This document shows, in pieces, positions 45,018 through 56,980 of a stretch of DNA of 64,000 nt; position 1 is the stretch's first letter, and each line of letters starts with the position of its first letter. The position numbers and the translations under genes were made by a program. This DNA is from Russula earlei (Eukaryota > Basidiomycota > Agaricomycetes > Russulales > Russulaceae): positions 62,001 to 126,000 of the forward strand of contig JAGFNK010000093.1 in NCBI GenBank assembly GCA_025769875.1, given 5' to 3'. The notes beneath the pieces are model-generated. The model made no database searches. It was not told where the DNA came from and saw nothing but the letters and a program-made list of their open reading frames with translations.

Positions 45018-45531
45018 GTGACGAATGAAAAGATCCGGACCTGCGCGTTGGAGTTTACTAACACTACCTCATCACTTCCACATACCAAAGACAGTCGGTG
45101 GATACGCCAGGCACTCGTCATTGTCGACCTCAGGGGCTTTGGGCTCTCCCAGTTCTGGGCATTCAAGTCCATCGCACGGCGCTTCTTTGACGTCTCCTAA
45201 AACTACTTTCCCGAAACGTATGTCCCCCGTGCACACCTATCCCTCACTCACCTGTAATACATCCAACCACTCGTCGTATTGTAGCATGGGCCAGCTGATC
45301 ATCATCAACACGCCGGCATCCTTCACGGCGATCTGGAGCATGGTCAAGCTGTGGCTCGCCCTGTGCACACTCAACAAGATCACCATCCTCAGCGCAAATC
45401 ATCCTGACCAGCAGCACACGGCGCTGCTCCTTGACCTCGTCTTGCCAGAAAATCTCCCCATCGCGCTCGGAGGCACCTGCACTTGCAACTGCACATGGCG
45501 CAGCGGGCGTGGCTGCCACCACGTGAGAGGG
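45018..45531 (+). pseudogene. SEC14/CRAL-TRIO lipid-transfer gene fragment
   Basis: Two exons around an intron at 45218-45284 (GTATGT...TTGTAG). Exon 1 reads ALVIVDLRGFGLSQFWAFKS; exon 2 reads MGQLIIINTPASFTAIWSMV and ends ENLPIALGGTCTC. These are the core strands and the LP..LGGTC signature of the CRAL-TRIO lipid-binding fold (phosphatidylinositol/phosphatidylcholine transfer). Between them the NYFPET motif is preceded by TAA at 45198-45200 where the family has Gln (CAA). The N-terminal CRAL-TRIO-N region was not found. I read it as a decayed gene or captured fragment, now surrounded by repeats. Confidence 0.65.
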
Positions 45532-45869
45532 TGACTATGGCAGTGACAATGATGGGGACGCTGTCATCGGGAATGGCGACAACGGAGGCTGCTGCACAGG
45601 GAGCTTGATGCGCCTGGCGTGCTGTGGCCTCCTCCTCTGCAGAGGCGGAAATAGGAAGAGAAGGAACAAGGACGGGGCGAAGAGGAAGAGGAAGAGGATG
45701 TGTGTCCAACAGCGCATTATTTCACGGAGCTAAGCTGATGGCGTTCCCATGGCCTTGAAGCATTCTGAAGGTTGCATCGAATACAAATGCATAAAGTTGC
45801 ATCTTATCAATAACACAGCACGTCAGGACTTCCACTATGAACAAATGCAAATGTATTGAACTTACCTTT
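45532..45869. other. Spacer
   Basis: No supported feature between the SEC14 fragment and the low-complexity tract. Confidence 0.3.
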
Positions 45870-46480
45870 GCTGGAGCGCACACTGAGCTGTGGAGGCGGC
45901 TGGTGGTGTGGGCGGCACAGGAACTGGTGAGGAGAGGGTGGGAGCGGACGAAGCTGAGACAGTGGCTGGCCAGACAGAGACAGTGGCATGGGATGGAGCT
46001 GTGGTAGGCAGGACGTGTACGGCAATGTTGGGACTGCTGAGGCGACACTGAGGGTGCGGCGGACTGAAGCTGGGGCGACGGCATGCGGTATTGAGGGTGT
46101 GGGAGCTGGCGAGGCAGAGACGGCGGAAATGTTGGACAAGACCAAGACTCCAGGGGTGGCTGAGACTGAGGCGGCAGGGTGCGAGACTACGGGTGCAGTG
46201 CAGACGGATGTGGTGAGACTGAGCTGGTGGCAGAGGCGGCTGACGAGGCAGCAACAATGACGGGGATGCACGCTACTGGGGCTGTGGCGACAATAGGTGA
46301 GACTGGGGGGATGACAGGTGGGACTGAGGCTAGAGGAGCGAGGCGGGCATGGACGTGATGGCGATGCGATAGTGACAATGATGACAGATGAATGGGATGA
46401 GTGAGGTGGGCGAAGACTGAGGTGAATAAGAGGCCGTGTGCATGGACATGACAGATGTGGACGAGGCGAGCAAATACAAG
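45870..46480. repeat. Low-complexity quasi-repeat, inverted relative to 17960-18640
   Basis: Units such as GGCTGAGACTGAGGCGG and GAGGCAGAGACGGCGG recur irregularly. They mirror the reverse complement of the 18-kb tract. Open frames exist on both strands; no gene called. Confidence 0.5.
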
Positions 46481-46680
46481 TGAGCGAGCGATGAGACGAC
46501 GTGAGTGCACTAGTTCTTGCCCATGGTCAACAAGGGTGGGGGTCTACTTGACTTCCCCTCACAGTGGGCTCCAGCTGTACGAATGCCTGTTTGTGTAGGC
46601 TGGGTTGAGGATAGGCGTTTGACCAAGATGAAGGGTAGATGAAGGAGAGGAAGAGGGGCAGGAATGTGGACGCAAGTAAA

Positions 46681-47076
46681 CACGACGGGCAGGCAGGGAT
46701 AAGTCGAGTCTGCTTATATTCAACTCAGTGGACAATAAAAGTAAAATATTCCAAGTGCTGAGTAGGCTCTGTTGCGGCCACGAATTATATTACATAAGTA
46801 ATGGCTTTAGTAGAGCACAAAAAAAAGGTTAAATATGGACAATCTACTCATTCTGGCACAACTTTTAGCCAGGCTAGTGTAAACATTGTGCCAGAATGAG
46901 TAGACTGTCCATATTTAACCTTTTTTGTCACATTTTTTGTGCTCTACTAAAGACATTACTTATGTAATATAATTCGTGGCCACAACAGAGCCTACTCAGC
47001 ACTTGGAATATTTTACTTTTATTGTCCACTGAGTTGACTATAAGCAGACTCAACTTATCCCTTCCTGCCCATCATG
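46681..47076. mobile_element. Hairpin MITE, copy 2 (intact)
   Basis: A 396-bp near-perfect palindrome with arms of about 185 bp around a short centre near 46862-46888. Ends CACGACGGGCAGG and CCTGCCCATCATG, flanked by AAA on both sides. The left arm keeps more CpG (AAGTCGAGTC, TTGCGGCCACG) than the right. Confidence 0.85.
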
Positions 47077-47190
47077 AAACAACACGTTGTCATGTCGACA
47101 TGCTCATATCCCCAAAACCAATCCAACATAAGGTATTTTTGACATTGAAACCTGCATCACCACCCTGATCGTCAAGTGGTGGAGGATTTT

Positions 47191-49950
47191 CTAATCCTCC
47201 ATAATACACATACCCATGCTCACCAACAAATTGTCTCCATGCCACTGTTCACGCAAACCAGCCAGAAGTTGCACCTCTTCATTGGCACATTCATCAGCCA
47301 GATGAAGCGCTTCGGCAAGTTGAGGATCATCTGATAAAGCACAAAACAGTGCAAGCAGGTCTTGATATATCTTCCAAAATGTGAGGCATGACACAGCAGG
47401 TTCACCCATCATCTGATACAATGTTGTTATTTGTTTGGCAAAAGTTGGCGGAACTAGCTGGAATACAGGGCTATGGGGTTGTACCCATTCCTGCTCCATT
47501 TCATCAAAGATACAACAACCTTGTGTCAAGACTCACTGTTGAACAATCCAGTTAAAGAGCAAGGGATAAGCTCAAAGACAAGTTGATAGATGTCCAAGAT
47601 GGCGTGAGCAAGAAGTAGAGTCCAAAGCAGTACCAAGTACCAAAGAGGTATGGTTCCTGTTAGAGTTGAGCAGGTATGCAGGGAAGAGGCCAGAATGGTC
47701 ACAAGGGGATGGTCCTTAAAGGAGTATCCCAGGGATAGAGAGTGCTGTAAACAAATGGACAGTCTGAGGACTGTCCACTACTTTATTGAGCGCTTATATA
47801 CTACAAGAGAACTGCTAAATAGGGAACAAGTCTTAACCTTGTTATCAAGCACAATTGACGGATGAGTAAGAGGTCAGGGTATGCTTACTGAGCATGCTCA
47901 GTCATGCTCAGTAAGCTGCTGAGTAAGAAGGCTCCTATTGATGAGTAAGGGCCTTTACTGTCCACATGATCACTGCCTTAGTACATGTGCTCAGCACCTG
48001 ATTCATTGACTGTTAGTTAGTTTAGGGCCAGTCATTTGAGGACTTGTAGTTTGGTCCAGGAGATAGGGTTGTTTATAAGGCCCCTTATAAAGTTCTGTTA
48101 GGGTCCTTAGAGTTGACCCTAATACTCATATTAAGGTCCTTAGTATCACTTTGTAGTTCATTCTATAGTTATTAGAGTTAGTCTAATAACACATTGTAGA
48201 GCTTTTAGTGCCTTGTTAGTGTCTCTTGTAGGGCACTTAGAGTTGTCCTAAGGGGTCCTTAGAGGGGCTAGAATATAGTCCTTTATTGCTAAAAGGGTTG
48301 CCACTAAGTGGGGCTTGCTGTATGTCAATTGTGCCAAGAATTGCTCGCGTGACAATGTGTGCATGATATTGTGGACACCTCTACTCACCCCTTTTGCCCA
48401 TGTGAACAGGGTGGCACCATAGAGGCTGGGTTTCCTCTACTAAGGAAGGGTCCTTCAAGGGCCCTCTCCAGGAAAGGGTTCATGACACCTTGATTATTTC
48501 CTCAGTTCACGTTGATGTACCAGATGGAATCAATCTCAGCACACCTTAAAATCTTGGGATCCATACAAATGTGGCTTTGCATGAATTATAATTATATTGG
48601 GGATACATTGAGGCAAGAGCTTGTGCTTATCAGCACATTGAGGACTGGAGTTGAACTGCCATGTCTACGCATCAAGCTCAGCTTGAAGCCACTGGAATTG
48701 CAAGCCAGTGGAAAACAAGTCTGGAAAGAATGATCTCATCAACAGCCATTATATGCAATGAGAACTCTTAGTATCACTTTTTGAGTGGGTCATTGGGGTT
48801 ATATAGTCCATTGTTATATCCAAAATCAAGGTGACTTTCAAAGCCCAGTGTGAATTGGCAATGCAACTGAGACCAGGCAATTTCAGGCTTGATATTTGTC
48901 TTCTCAACACACCAGCAATGCTGTAGCATGCCAACCAAGGAGGGATCTAGCCAATGATGTGTAACAGTGTGGCAGTTTGCAACAACATTGTTTTCTGTTC
49001 CATGGTTGCTCTGTGTGATAAGGGGGATACCTGGTCATCAAGGGCACTTCAGCAATGGTCACTGACCAACTCCACAGACTTACCTCCAATTTTACGCCCT
49101 GCTACAATATAATTAGTTGGGGATTGTGATTGCACCACCAGATCTTCAACCATGCAATGTGGCCCAGGAATGGATTGAGACCAATGTGCAGCCATAAACC
49201 AAACCATTTCCACTTATCATGTTGATCAATGGTCAATATATCCATGACATGAGCTGACCAAAACCACTTTTGTTGAAACCTCCATGCTTTCTGAAGTTCA
49301 ACAGCCTCCAGCTCCATCCCTTTCAGAAACTGTGCAATGGTTGCTCTACTGGGTCTTGTCAAGAATACAGACCACTGGAAATGTGCCACGTACTTGGGCA
49401 CCTTCAGGCTATAATCCTGGTGCAATGTGGTTACCATTTGCCTCACACCCATTGTTCTCTAATTTCTTGTACAAATGGGGCAATTGTTTCAAAACTTGCT
49501 TGTTGTTGTTGAGTTCCCCTCAATCCAAGTTTCATGCAGACTTGCTGTAAGGACTTGACACTTCAAATTTTCAGTCTCACAACATGGTTGAAAAAGGGCA
49601 CCAATAGATATTACCTAGAGCCATACTGAGATTTATTGCAGTGATCCAGAACATATGCAACAACACTTTGATCTAAGAAACCTAGACACCAGTAATACTC
49701 AACCAGTGGATGAAGGTCCTCATCAGGAGCTAAAGAGAATATCAATTGAGTTTGGGAAATAGGGTCCTGAATCACATACACAATGGTTTGTGTTAGTTTC
49801 CCCATGGCATGGGTTGGACAAGTGAGCATCAATAACCATTATGTGATTCTGCTTCAAAAATAAATTGGTACAATGGTGAAAAAAAAAAAAGAGTCTCTGG
49901 GGTCCTTGATCACTTTTCTCACTCAGATGCTTACAAATGTGTGGCATCTT
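47191..49950 (-). pseudogene. Integrase-type DDE transposase, decayed and interrupted
   Basis: Minus-strand pieces in order: about 49832 (KLTQTIVYVIQDPISQ), 49452-49102 with ILTIDQHDKWKWFGLWLHIG and WLKIWWCNHNPQLI (first catalytic Asp region of the integrase-like core), about 49060-48960 (HGTENNVVANCHTVTHHW, second region), 48900-48800 (NIKPEIAWSQLHCQFTLGFE), about 48700-48500 (WLQAELDA, GSQDFKV), then after an LTR-2 the C-terminus TQGCCIFDEMEQEWV. This matches integrase-catalytic-domain proteins common in Agaricomycetes. Frames shift repeatedly, so it is inactive. Confidence 0.65.
47524..48487 (+). mobile_element. Solo LTR-2, copy 4
   Basis: 964 bp (TGTCAAGACTCAC...TTCATGACA) with TSD CCTTG at 47519-47523 and 48488-48492, inserted in the transposase pseudogene. 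Confidence 0.88.
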
Positions 49951-50016
49951 CATGTCAGAAACAGGGACAGGCCAGCATCAGCATAACAAGCTGGCTGGTA
50001 GTCTTTGATATTTTGC

Positions 50017-52835
50017 GGTGGGTTGAATTACCATAAAAGGCGATTGCGTTGGCAAGAGACTCAGGACTTCAATCACACATTAATGGATGTAATTTAGTTA
50101 TATAAGTGTGTTAATAATAAGATAACTCCTTACCATTTTCCCCTACCAAAAAAAAAAAGAAATGCAATCTTGTTTCTGATTGATTGGTGTGCCATCCGCA
50201 TCATCTGCCCATTCCAGCCCAAGCGCCCCTTTTGTGACACAATGTTTTCAGATCACTGCCAATTCTGGAAAGAGGGAAGGACTCAATTATGACTGGGAGC
50301 ACAGCGATACCCCATGGAATGGCTGACAGCAGCTGATTTTGATGTGTGGTGCTGGCAAGAAGAATTGGCTCACTCAATTGAATTGATTCCATCCAGCACT
50401 GAGCATGGGCAGGGATGGACAAAGAATATTTTTGTCTGCTCCCGCCAACTATCTGGGGGAGCTTCAAGTTATGTAAAGAAGCACCCCGATCACACATGGA
50501 GATCCAAGATCAAGAAGATGGGTTGCTGTTGCTGAATAGTCATCAAGTCTTATGCGGACGTGCCTACCATTCTTGGACAATATGCAAGTGAGCATTCCCA
50601 TGAAATTGGAATTGCTAATCTCACTTACACACAAATGTCACACGTAGTGTGTGATAAAATTAAATTCATGCTGTCAAAGAAGGTTGATCCATGGGAAATA
50701 GTAAGTGCCTGTATTGATTTTATTTTATTTTTATTCGCTAACTTAATAATGGAAAGGTACACAATATTCAGGATTCATCACCTGATGGCAGCCAAGACCG
50801 ATTCATCTTGCTCCAGGATGTAAGCCACATGGCCTGGGAAATGGAAGATGAGATTATCAGGCTGCATCCAGAGGATGCTATCTCCACCAGGCTCTGGTTG
50901 GACAGATTTACAGATGAAAAAACAAATGTTTTTTACAAAGACAGGCTGCACAGTGCCCCATCTCAATCAAATCTGCAGGAGGATGCATATGTATTATGCA
51001 TCCAGACCCTTTCCAAATGGAGGCATTCCGCCACCTCAGGAATGGCTTCATCGGTATCGATGCAACTCATAATATTACTCAATATCTGGACTTCTTATTA
51101 TTTACCATGATCGCGCATGATCACTGGGGACATGGTGTGTAATATTTACTAAATGTCAATTTAGCATGCTTACCTTTTCTGGATAGGTGTGCCTGTTGCC
51201 TGGATGCTGGCATCCAATGGAACAAAGGACACAATATCCTTTTTTGTCCATTGGGTCAGGGATGCCAGTCCAGCTATCCGGCTGTCTATTATTATGACAG
51301 ATCGTGATGCCACACAGATTGCCACCCTCAAGATTGCCTATCCAGGAAGTTGGATATGGCTTTGCAAGTGGCATGTGTTGCGCGCGATGTGATCACACTT
51401 CAATGCTAACAATTTTCCTGATCTGTGGGATAAGATCAAGAGATGGGTAAATACAGATGATCAGGCCAACTTTCTACAAATCTGGGAGGAGATCTCCACT
51501 GATCCTCAGGTTCCAGAAACTTTTGTGAACTATCTTGGGTCTCAATGGATGCCTGTGGTTCATATGTGGTCCATGGTTTACCAGAAAAATCGACATATCT
51601 TTGAGGAAGGGGACACCAACATGTTGATTGAAGCATATGTGATCCTCCCGATCTAAAGATAAGATGACTCAATCTTTTTAGATATCATCATGTCCTCAAA
51701 TCACATTGGCTCGACGGCAAGTGCAATCAGCGGATCAATCAAATATTATTTGTTCTAGCATGTTGCATGGTGCCGTATTACCAAAACAGGCACAAACAGC
51801 AGAACGTTGGGCTCGATGGTCAGGACCTGGCAGCTGACAGGCATCATATAATTTTCACCTGTGCCGAGAGCATCTCACAAGATTTGATCTTGCAATTCGA
51901 TGAGATCTGCTTTCAGGTCACTTCACAGTCCTGTTCCGGCGTGTTTTTCTCAATCGATCTGATGAAGTCAACTTGTGATTGCACAGATTATCCCCAGATT
52001 AGATTCTGCAAGCACATTGCAGCAATCTACATCCACTTTCCCTACCTCTGTCCTGAGGGGAGCACACAAAAGGAAAGTGCAAATAAATCACCTGACCCCC
52101 CATCCCCATCATCTTCTTCATCCACACCAAGGGAGAGCCTAGTATCTCTCTCACAGGAGATCATATCATTATTGCGCAATCTCACATCTAGGCTTGAAAA
52201 TGCTAATCAAACAGCAGAGATTGTTGAGGCTGTGCAGGCCACCAAATATGGTTTGGCAGCCACAATCAATTTAATTCAAGGCTCCAAGGTCTTACCTGAT
52301 AAGGAAGTGATCGCACCCAATCAGAAAACATGGACGGAGACAGCTGAGTGTATGGGTGTCAAACTCAAATGGGGCCCAAAACAACGGACCAGTCTCCCCA
52401 ACGCGTGGGGATTGACAGTGCAAAGCATCGGCATCGCTAAGGGAAAGCACTGCTGTGTTGAAATGATCTGTACACCAGGGGCAAATGGTCAGGCAAGCGT
52501 GCCAAGCCCAATGCAACATCTGCCACCATGAATGTGTGCATGCATGCCCTCGGGGAACCATCGTCCCTCCCTCGGAACCCCCCTCCCTCTGATGCCACCA
52601 CCTCCCTTGCACCAGGTCCCTTCAGACTCGCACCGCTGCCTCTAACAGCCTCAACTGCTGCTGCTCCTTACAATACAAAATATTTTTTTGTATCAATTTA
52701 ATTTATTTGTCTAATAGCTAATAAATAAGTCATTGAATATGTAATTGAGAAAATGATTTGGTGATATTTAAATGCATAATTGATGTACCAATTCTCTTGC
52801 CAACACAATCACCTTTTATGGTAACTCAACCCACC
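50017..52835 (+). mobile_element. MULE (Mutator-like element)
   Basis: About 2.8 kb bounded by inverted ends GGTGGGTTGAATTACCATAA and GGTAACTCAACCCACC (45 bp or more, possibly extending outward by about 25 bp). It carries a spliced MULE transposase with a SWIM zinc finger. A clear 9-bp TSD was not seen at the core ends. Confidence 0.75.
50290..52531 (+). pseudogene. MULE transposase with SWIM zinc finger
   Basis: Order: a FAR1-like Cys/His region (KIKKMGCCC near 50520, then QYASEHSHEIGIANLTYTQM), an intron with GTAAGT donor near 50701, a middle part, a second intron ending near 51186, then the catalytic region VPVAWMLASNGTKDTISFFV, IIMTDRDATQIATLKIAYPG, WLCKWHVLRAM (51187-51390) and a SWIM finger CDCTDYPQIRFCKHI near 51970-52020. 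The D of TDRDATQ is the expected catalytic Asp. A C-terminal Ser-rich and helical part runs to 52531. In-frame stops are present (for example after WHVLRAM), so it is probably dead but recent enough to read. Confidence 0.72.
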
Positions 52836-52887
52836 ATGAAAAGAACGCAACTCTGGCTAGTCCCTGTTGCAGTCTTTGACATTTAGT

Positions 52888-54629
52888 GGTGGGTTGAATT
52901 ACCATAAAAGGTGATTGTGTTGACAAGAGAATTGGGACTTCAATCACATGTTAATGGATGTAATTTAGTTATATAAGTGAGTTAATAATAAGATAACTCC
53001 TTCCTTTTTTCCCCTACCAAAAAAAAAAGAAATGCAATCTTGTTTCCAATTGATTGGCATGCCATCTGCACCATCTGCCCATTCCAGCCTGAGCGCCCCT
53101 TACCTAGTATCTCTCACAGAGATCTCATTATTGCACAATCTCACATGTAGCCTTGAAAATGTTAATCAAACAGCAAGATTGTTGAGGCCATGCGGGCTGC
53201 CAAATACAGTTTGGCAGCTGCAATCAATGTAATCCAAGGTTCCAAGGTCTTACCTGATAAGGAAGTGATCACACCCAATCAGAAAATGTGGACAGAGATA
53301 GCTGAACATATGGGTGTCAAACTCAAACAGAGCCCAAAACAATGGACCAGTCTCCCCAATGCATGGGGACTGACAGTGCAAAGCATTGGTGTCGCCAAGG
53401 GAAAGCACCACCATGTTCACATTGATCCATACACCAGGGGCGAACAGTTGGGCAAGCGTGCCAAGCCCAATGCAACATCTGCCGCTGCAAATGCATGCAC
53501 ACATGCTGTTAAGACACGTACTGCTGATCCGTGTGGACTCAGGAGCAGGTGGGCAAGGGTCGGAACAGATGATACACGGCGAAGGCGGCGTTGAACAAGA
53601 GGACGAGCCAAACGACGAGGAGGTACCAGATGGGGACTGGTAGGTGTTGCAAGAGACAAAGGCGAAGGCTGGAGGCCAGTGTAGCGAGGGGACTTTAAAC
53701 AAGGCGGTCGTTGAAGAGTACCTTGGAAGCGAGGGGAATCTTTAGACTGAGCGGTCGCAGGGGAGTACCCAGGAAGATGAGAGTATCACAAATGGACAGT
53801 CTGACGACTGCCATGCTTCATTGGGGCTTATATACAGTGTACAGGGTCGATTACAAAGACCTGGGACTATTCTAGACTCTTTGGTACCATCCAATAGGAC
53901 TACAGAGGCATAAACTTGCTTGTGTCAAGTTTCAGGCTTACTGAGCGCATTACTGATCATTGTGGAGCGATGACATCATTATGATGTCACTATGGAGCGC
54001 TTAGTGAGCCTATGAGGTCACTGTGGAGTCGCTCAGTCAGCTATGATGTCATTGGAGCCTGGATGACGTCAGATGATTTATGCAACAGTTTCTAAGAGTT
54101 TGTGCCGCTGTTTCGGGTCCTTGGTGGCTGGGTGGCCATGTGGCTGCCACGCGATGATTACCCGATTAGGAAATGGGTGCCTGGTCGAGTTTATAGTGCC
54201 TTTGCAATAGCGATATCTTGCACTGCAGGGGGGATAGCCCAGAAAACGGAAGGGAGTTGGTAATGCAAAATGAGAGAGGTCTCTCTTGAGTGAAATAGGA
54301 CCATCTACGGTCAGGACTTGGCCTTGGTTCGTAACACATGCCCTCAGGGAACCATCATCCCTCCTTCGGAACCCCCCTCCCTCTGATGCCACTGCCTCCC
54401 TTGCACCAGGTCCCTTTGGACTTGCACCACTGCCTCTAACAGCCTCAACTGCTGCTGTTCCTTACAACACAAAATCTTTTTTTGTGTCATTTTAATTTAT
54501 TTGTCTAATAGCCAATAAGTAAGTCATTGAATATGTAATTGAGAAAATGATTTGGTGTCATTTAAATGCATGATTGATGCACCAATTCTCTTGCCAACAC
54601 AATCACCTTTTATGGTAACTCAACCCACC
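52888..54629 (+). mobile_element. Internally deleted MULE derivative with nested LTR-1
   Basis: It has the same terminal sequences as the MULE at 50017 and is collinear with it at both ends, but jumps from GAGCGCCCCTT near 53101 (counterpart 50229) to CTAGTATCTCTC (counterpart 52138), losing about 1.9 kb that encodes the catalytic core. A solo LTR-1 with TSD lies at 53507-54336. Lacking the transposase, it would depend on an autonomous relative. Confidence 0.78.
53507..54336 (-). mobile_element. Solo LTR-1, copy 3
   Basis: 830 bp (TGTTAAGACACG...TTCGTAACA) with TSD CATGC at 53502-53506 and 54337-54341. It retains many CpG dinucleotides that are TpG or CpA in copy 2. Confidence 0.88.
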
Positions 54630-54960
54630 GCTCAAAGAATGCAACTCCCTGTTGCCATACAAGCACATGTGGTCCGCATGTGATTCCATGGCCAGTGATA
54701 TGGCTACCTTTCAGAATGCTAGGTTCCCATGAAATGCAAAAATGTATATGGTGTGCCCTTGTGCTTTTGCAGCTTGGTCTGGTCCAGCTCAGTTCAGCTC
54801 AGCAATGGCTTGGCCAGATTGGGTGAGCTGGACCAAGCCAAGCCTGGCTTGCAGCTTGAGCCAATTCAAGCCGCCCCATTTGGGACATGTCTACTTTTGG
54901 ATCTACTTTCTATTTTGAAAACATTTGTTGCCACTTGGCACTTGCCACAGTTGCCAGTCC
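54630..54960. other. Spacer between MULE derivative and Gypsy-B
   Basis: Contains CAGCTTGGTCTGGTCCAGC-type short inverted and direct repeats (54770-54870). No coding sequence recognised. Confidence 0.4.
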
Positions 54961-56326
54961 ATGATTCCTCAGACCTTGGAGGCCTCAATCTTCATCTTCC
55001 CTTTGTCTATGTCCCAACCCAGCATGGTTAGTTTCTGCACCATGAACTGGCACTTCTTGGGTTTCAGGAAGTATGACTTCTTCTGCATCAGCATGAGTAG
55101 CTTGCTGATACATTTCTTGTGGATTTCTAGTTGTTTGGGACTGTCCCCCATGGCAATTCCAAAGTCATCCAGATAGTTGACAGTGTATTCTGCCCATCGG
55201 TTCAGCCAGTCACCAAAGTCTCTTCTCATCAGCCTAGTAAAGAAGGCTGGCACATTTTTGAGCCTGAAATACATGACATTGGGCAGGTATGTTCCATATG
55301 GTGTCTTGAAGGCTGCTTTCCAGCGATCTCCTTCTGCCAGTTGTATGTTATTGTATCCCCATCATATATTGAACTTGCAGAGCACCTTCTTTCCTCAAAG
55401 TCTTTCCACCTCTTGTTCCAGATGTGGTAAAGGTTCATTGTCTCATCTAGTCCACTGATTTAGTTGTCGGTAGTCCACAATGATTCTTTTCTCCTTGCTG
55501 TCCTTCTTGCCAATGAAGAACACTGGAGATGTGTAGCTGGATGGACCTGGAGTGATGTATCATTTTTCTACTTTGTCAGCTAGGAATTTCTTGAGGTATT
55601 CTCATTCATCTCGTGTCAGGGGGTACACTTTGCAGTTTAGCTCCTTTGGTGCATCAGGTAGCAGCTCTATCTGCATATCTGGTTCCCTTGGTGGTGGGAA
55701 CCTCTGGGACTTCTCTTCTGAGAAGACATCTGCAAAGCAGTGGAATCACTTTGGAACATTGGCAAGGGGGGTCCTCTCCTTCCTGTAGTTCATTCAACTG
55801 TTGGGCCCATCTCTGAGCGATAGTCATCTTCTGTAGGTAAATGGCCTCCCCCTTCTTCAATTGTCGACTTTCATCTCTTGCTTGCTTTTGGATATTTGCG
55901 ACATAGAGATCCAGGTACTTGTATTGAGCAGTCTCAATTTGTACTGCTCCTTCCATCAGCTGTCCTTTCTTCCAGTTGATGGTGGGGTCAAATTCATATA
56001 GGAAGGGATATCCTGGGATGACCAGATCCATTCCTAAATCTATGAGATAGAACTTTTGCAAGCTCTCCTTCTCCTTGTATCAGACATGAAGCCAGCAGTA
56101 GTGGGTGAGTTCCCCTTGCTCATTCTGGGTTCTGTCAACATTTCATACTACCATGGGTTCATGTAGTTCTTGTTTCCCAATCTTCAGTCTTTTCCAAGCT
56201 GAGTGATTGATGAAGTTCTCTGTTGCTCCACTGTCTAGTAGAGCAGATTCCTTGGCTGTTGTGTGTGCAGTGATGAAAGTGAATGGGATATTCATAGCAT
56301 TCAGTCTCCTAATGTACACTTGCAAC
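54961..56326 (-). pseudogene. Gypsy-B pol fragment (protease and RT)
   Basis: Minus strand, collinear with Gypsy-A pol. Protease LLDSGATENFINH near 56235; linker LGMDLVIPGYPFLYEFDPTI near 56000; RT with NVPAFFTRLMRRDFGDWL and the catalytic YLDDFG near 55165-55180, ending MLGWDIDKGKMKIEASKV at 54969. The frame is broken several times. The upstream (gag) side is cut by the Gypsy-C LTR at 56327. Confidence 0.78.
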
Positions 56327-56932
56327 TGTTGTAAATTACCCCCCTTGATGGCTTGTCTCTACCCCTTTTTTGCTATTGTTCTTTTCTGTCACCCCCCACC
56401 CTCTTGGTTACTGTTTCATCCCTTGATGCTGATGATCTTTTATTGTGTTTCACCTATTGTGTTTCACCTATTGTTTGAGTTCCTTTTGCTATTGGTTCAA
56501 CTTTATCTATTGTTCTACATATGGTACTGTACAGCCTTGCTAGATACAGGATTTAAGCGCCTGTAGAAGCTGGGGAATGCCCCAAGCTTAGCTTTGTCCC
56601 ATTTCCTGTCGCATCCCTTTGCCCTGTACTGTCTCTCAATCACAACTTGTGTTGTGCTGGCTTACACTCTGCTTGACCTGAGTTCATCACAAGGAACCTT
56701 TGTGTTCCTCTTCCTCCTCTGCTTCTCCTTCATCATCCTCCTCTTCTGTGAAACCAGGAGATCAACTCTGTCTGCAGATTAGGTCATCCTTGACTTAGTC
56801 TTGAGACACTAAACCTCTGAACCAGTCTCCTTGAGCCGGCCCCCCCCCCCCACTGGACCCTTGAACCAAGTCACAGGGACTTGGCCCCACTGAACCCTGA
56901 GCTAATGCTCTTATGGCCATGATGCTGTAACA
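56327..56932 (+). repeat. LTR-4 as 5-prime LTR of Gypsy-C
   Basis: 606 bp, TGTTGTAAATTACCCCC...GCTGTAACA, directly upstream of Gypsy-C gag. The left flank GCAAC is not repeated at the right, as expected for a 5-prime LTR and not a solo LTR. It has a 12-C tract at 56840-56851. Confidence 0.75.
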
Positions 56933-56980
56933 CAAGCTAAGCCTCCTTACTCCATTCTGGAGATCAACCTTGAACTACCA

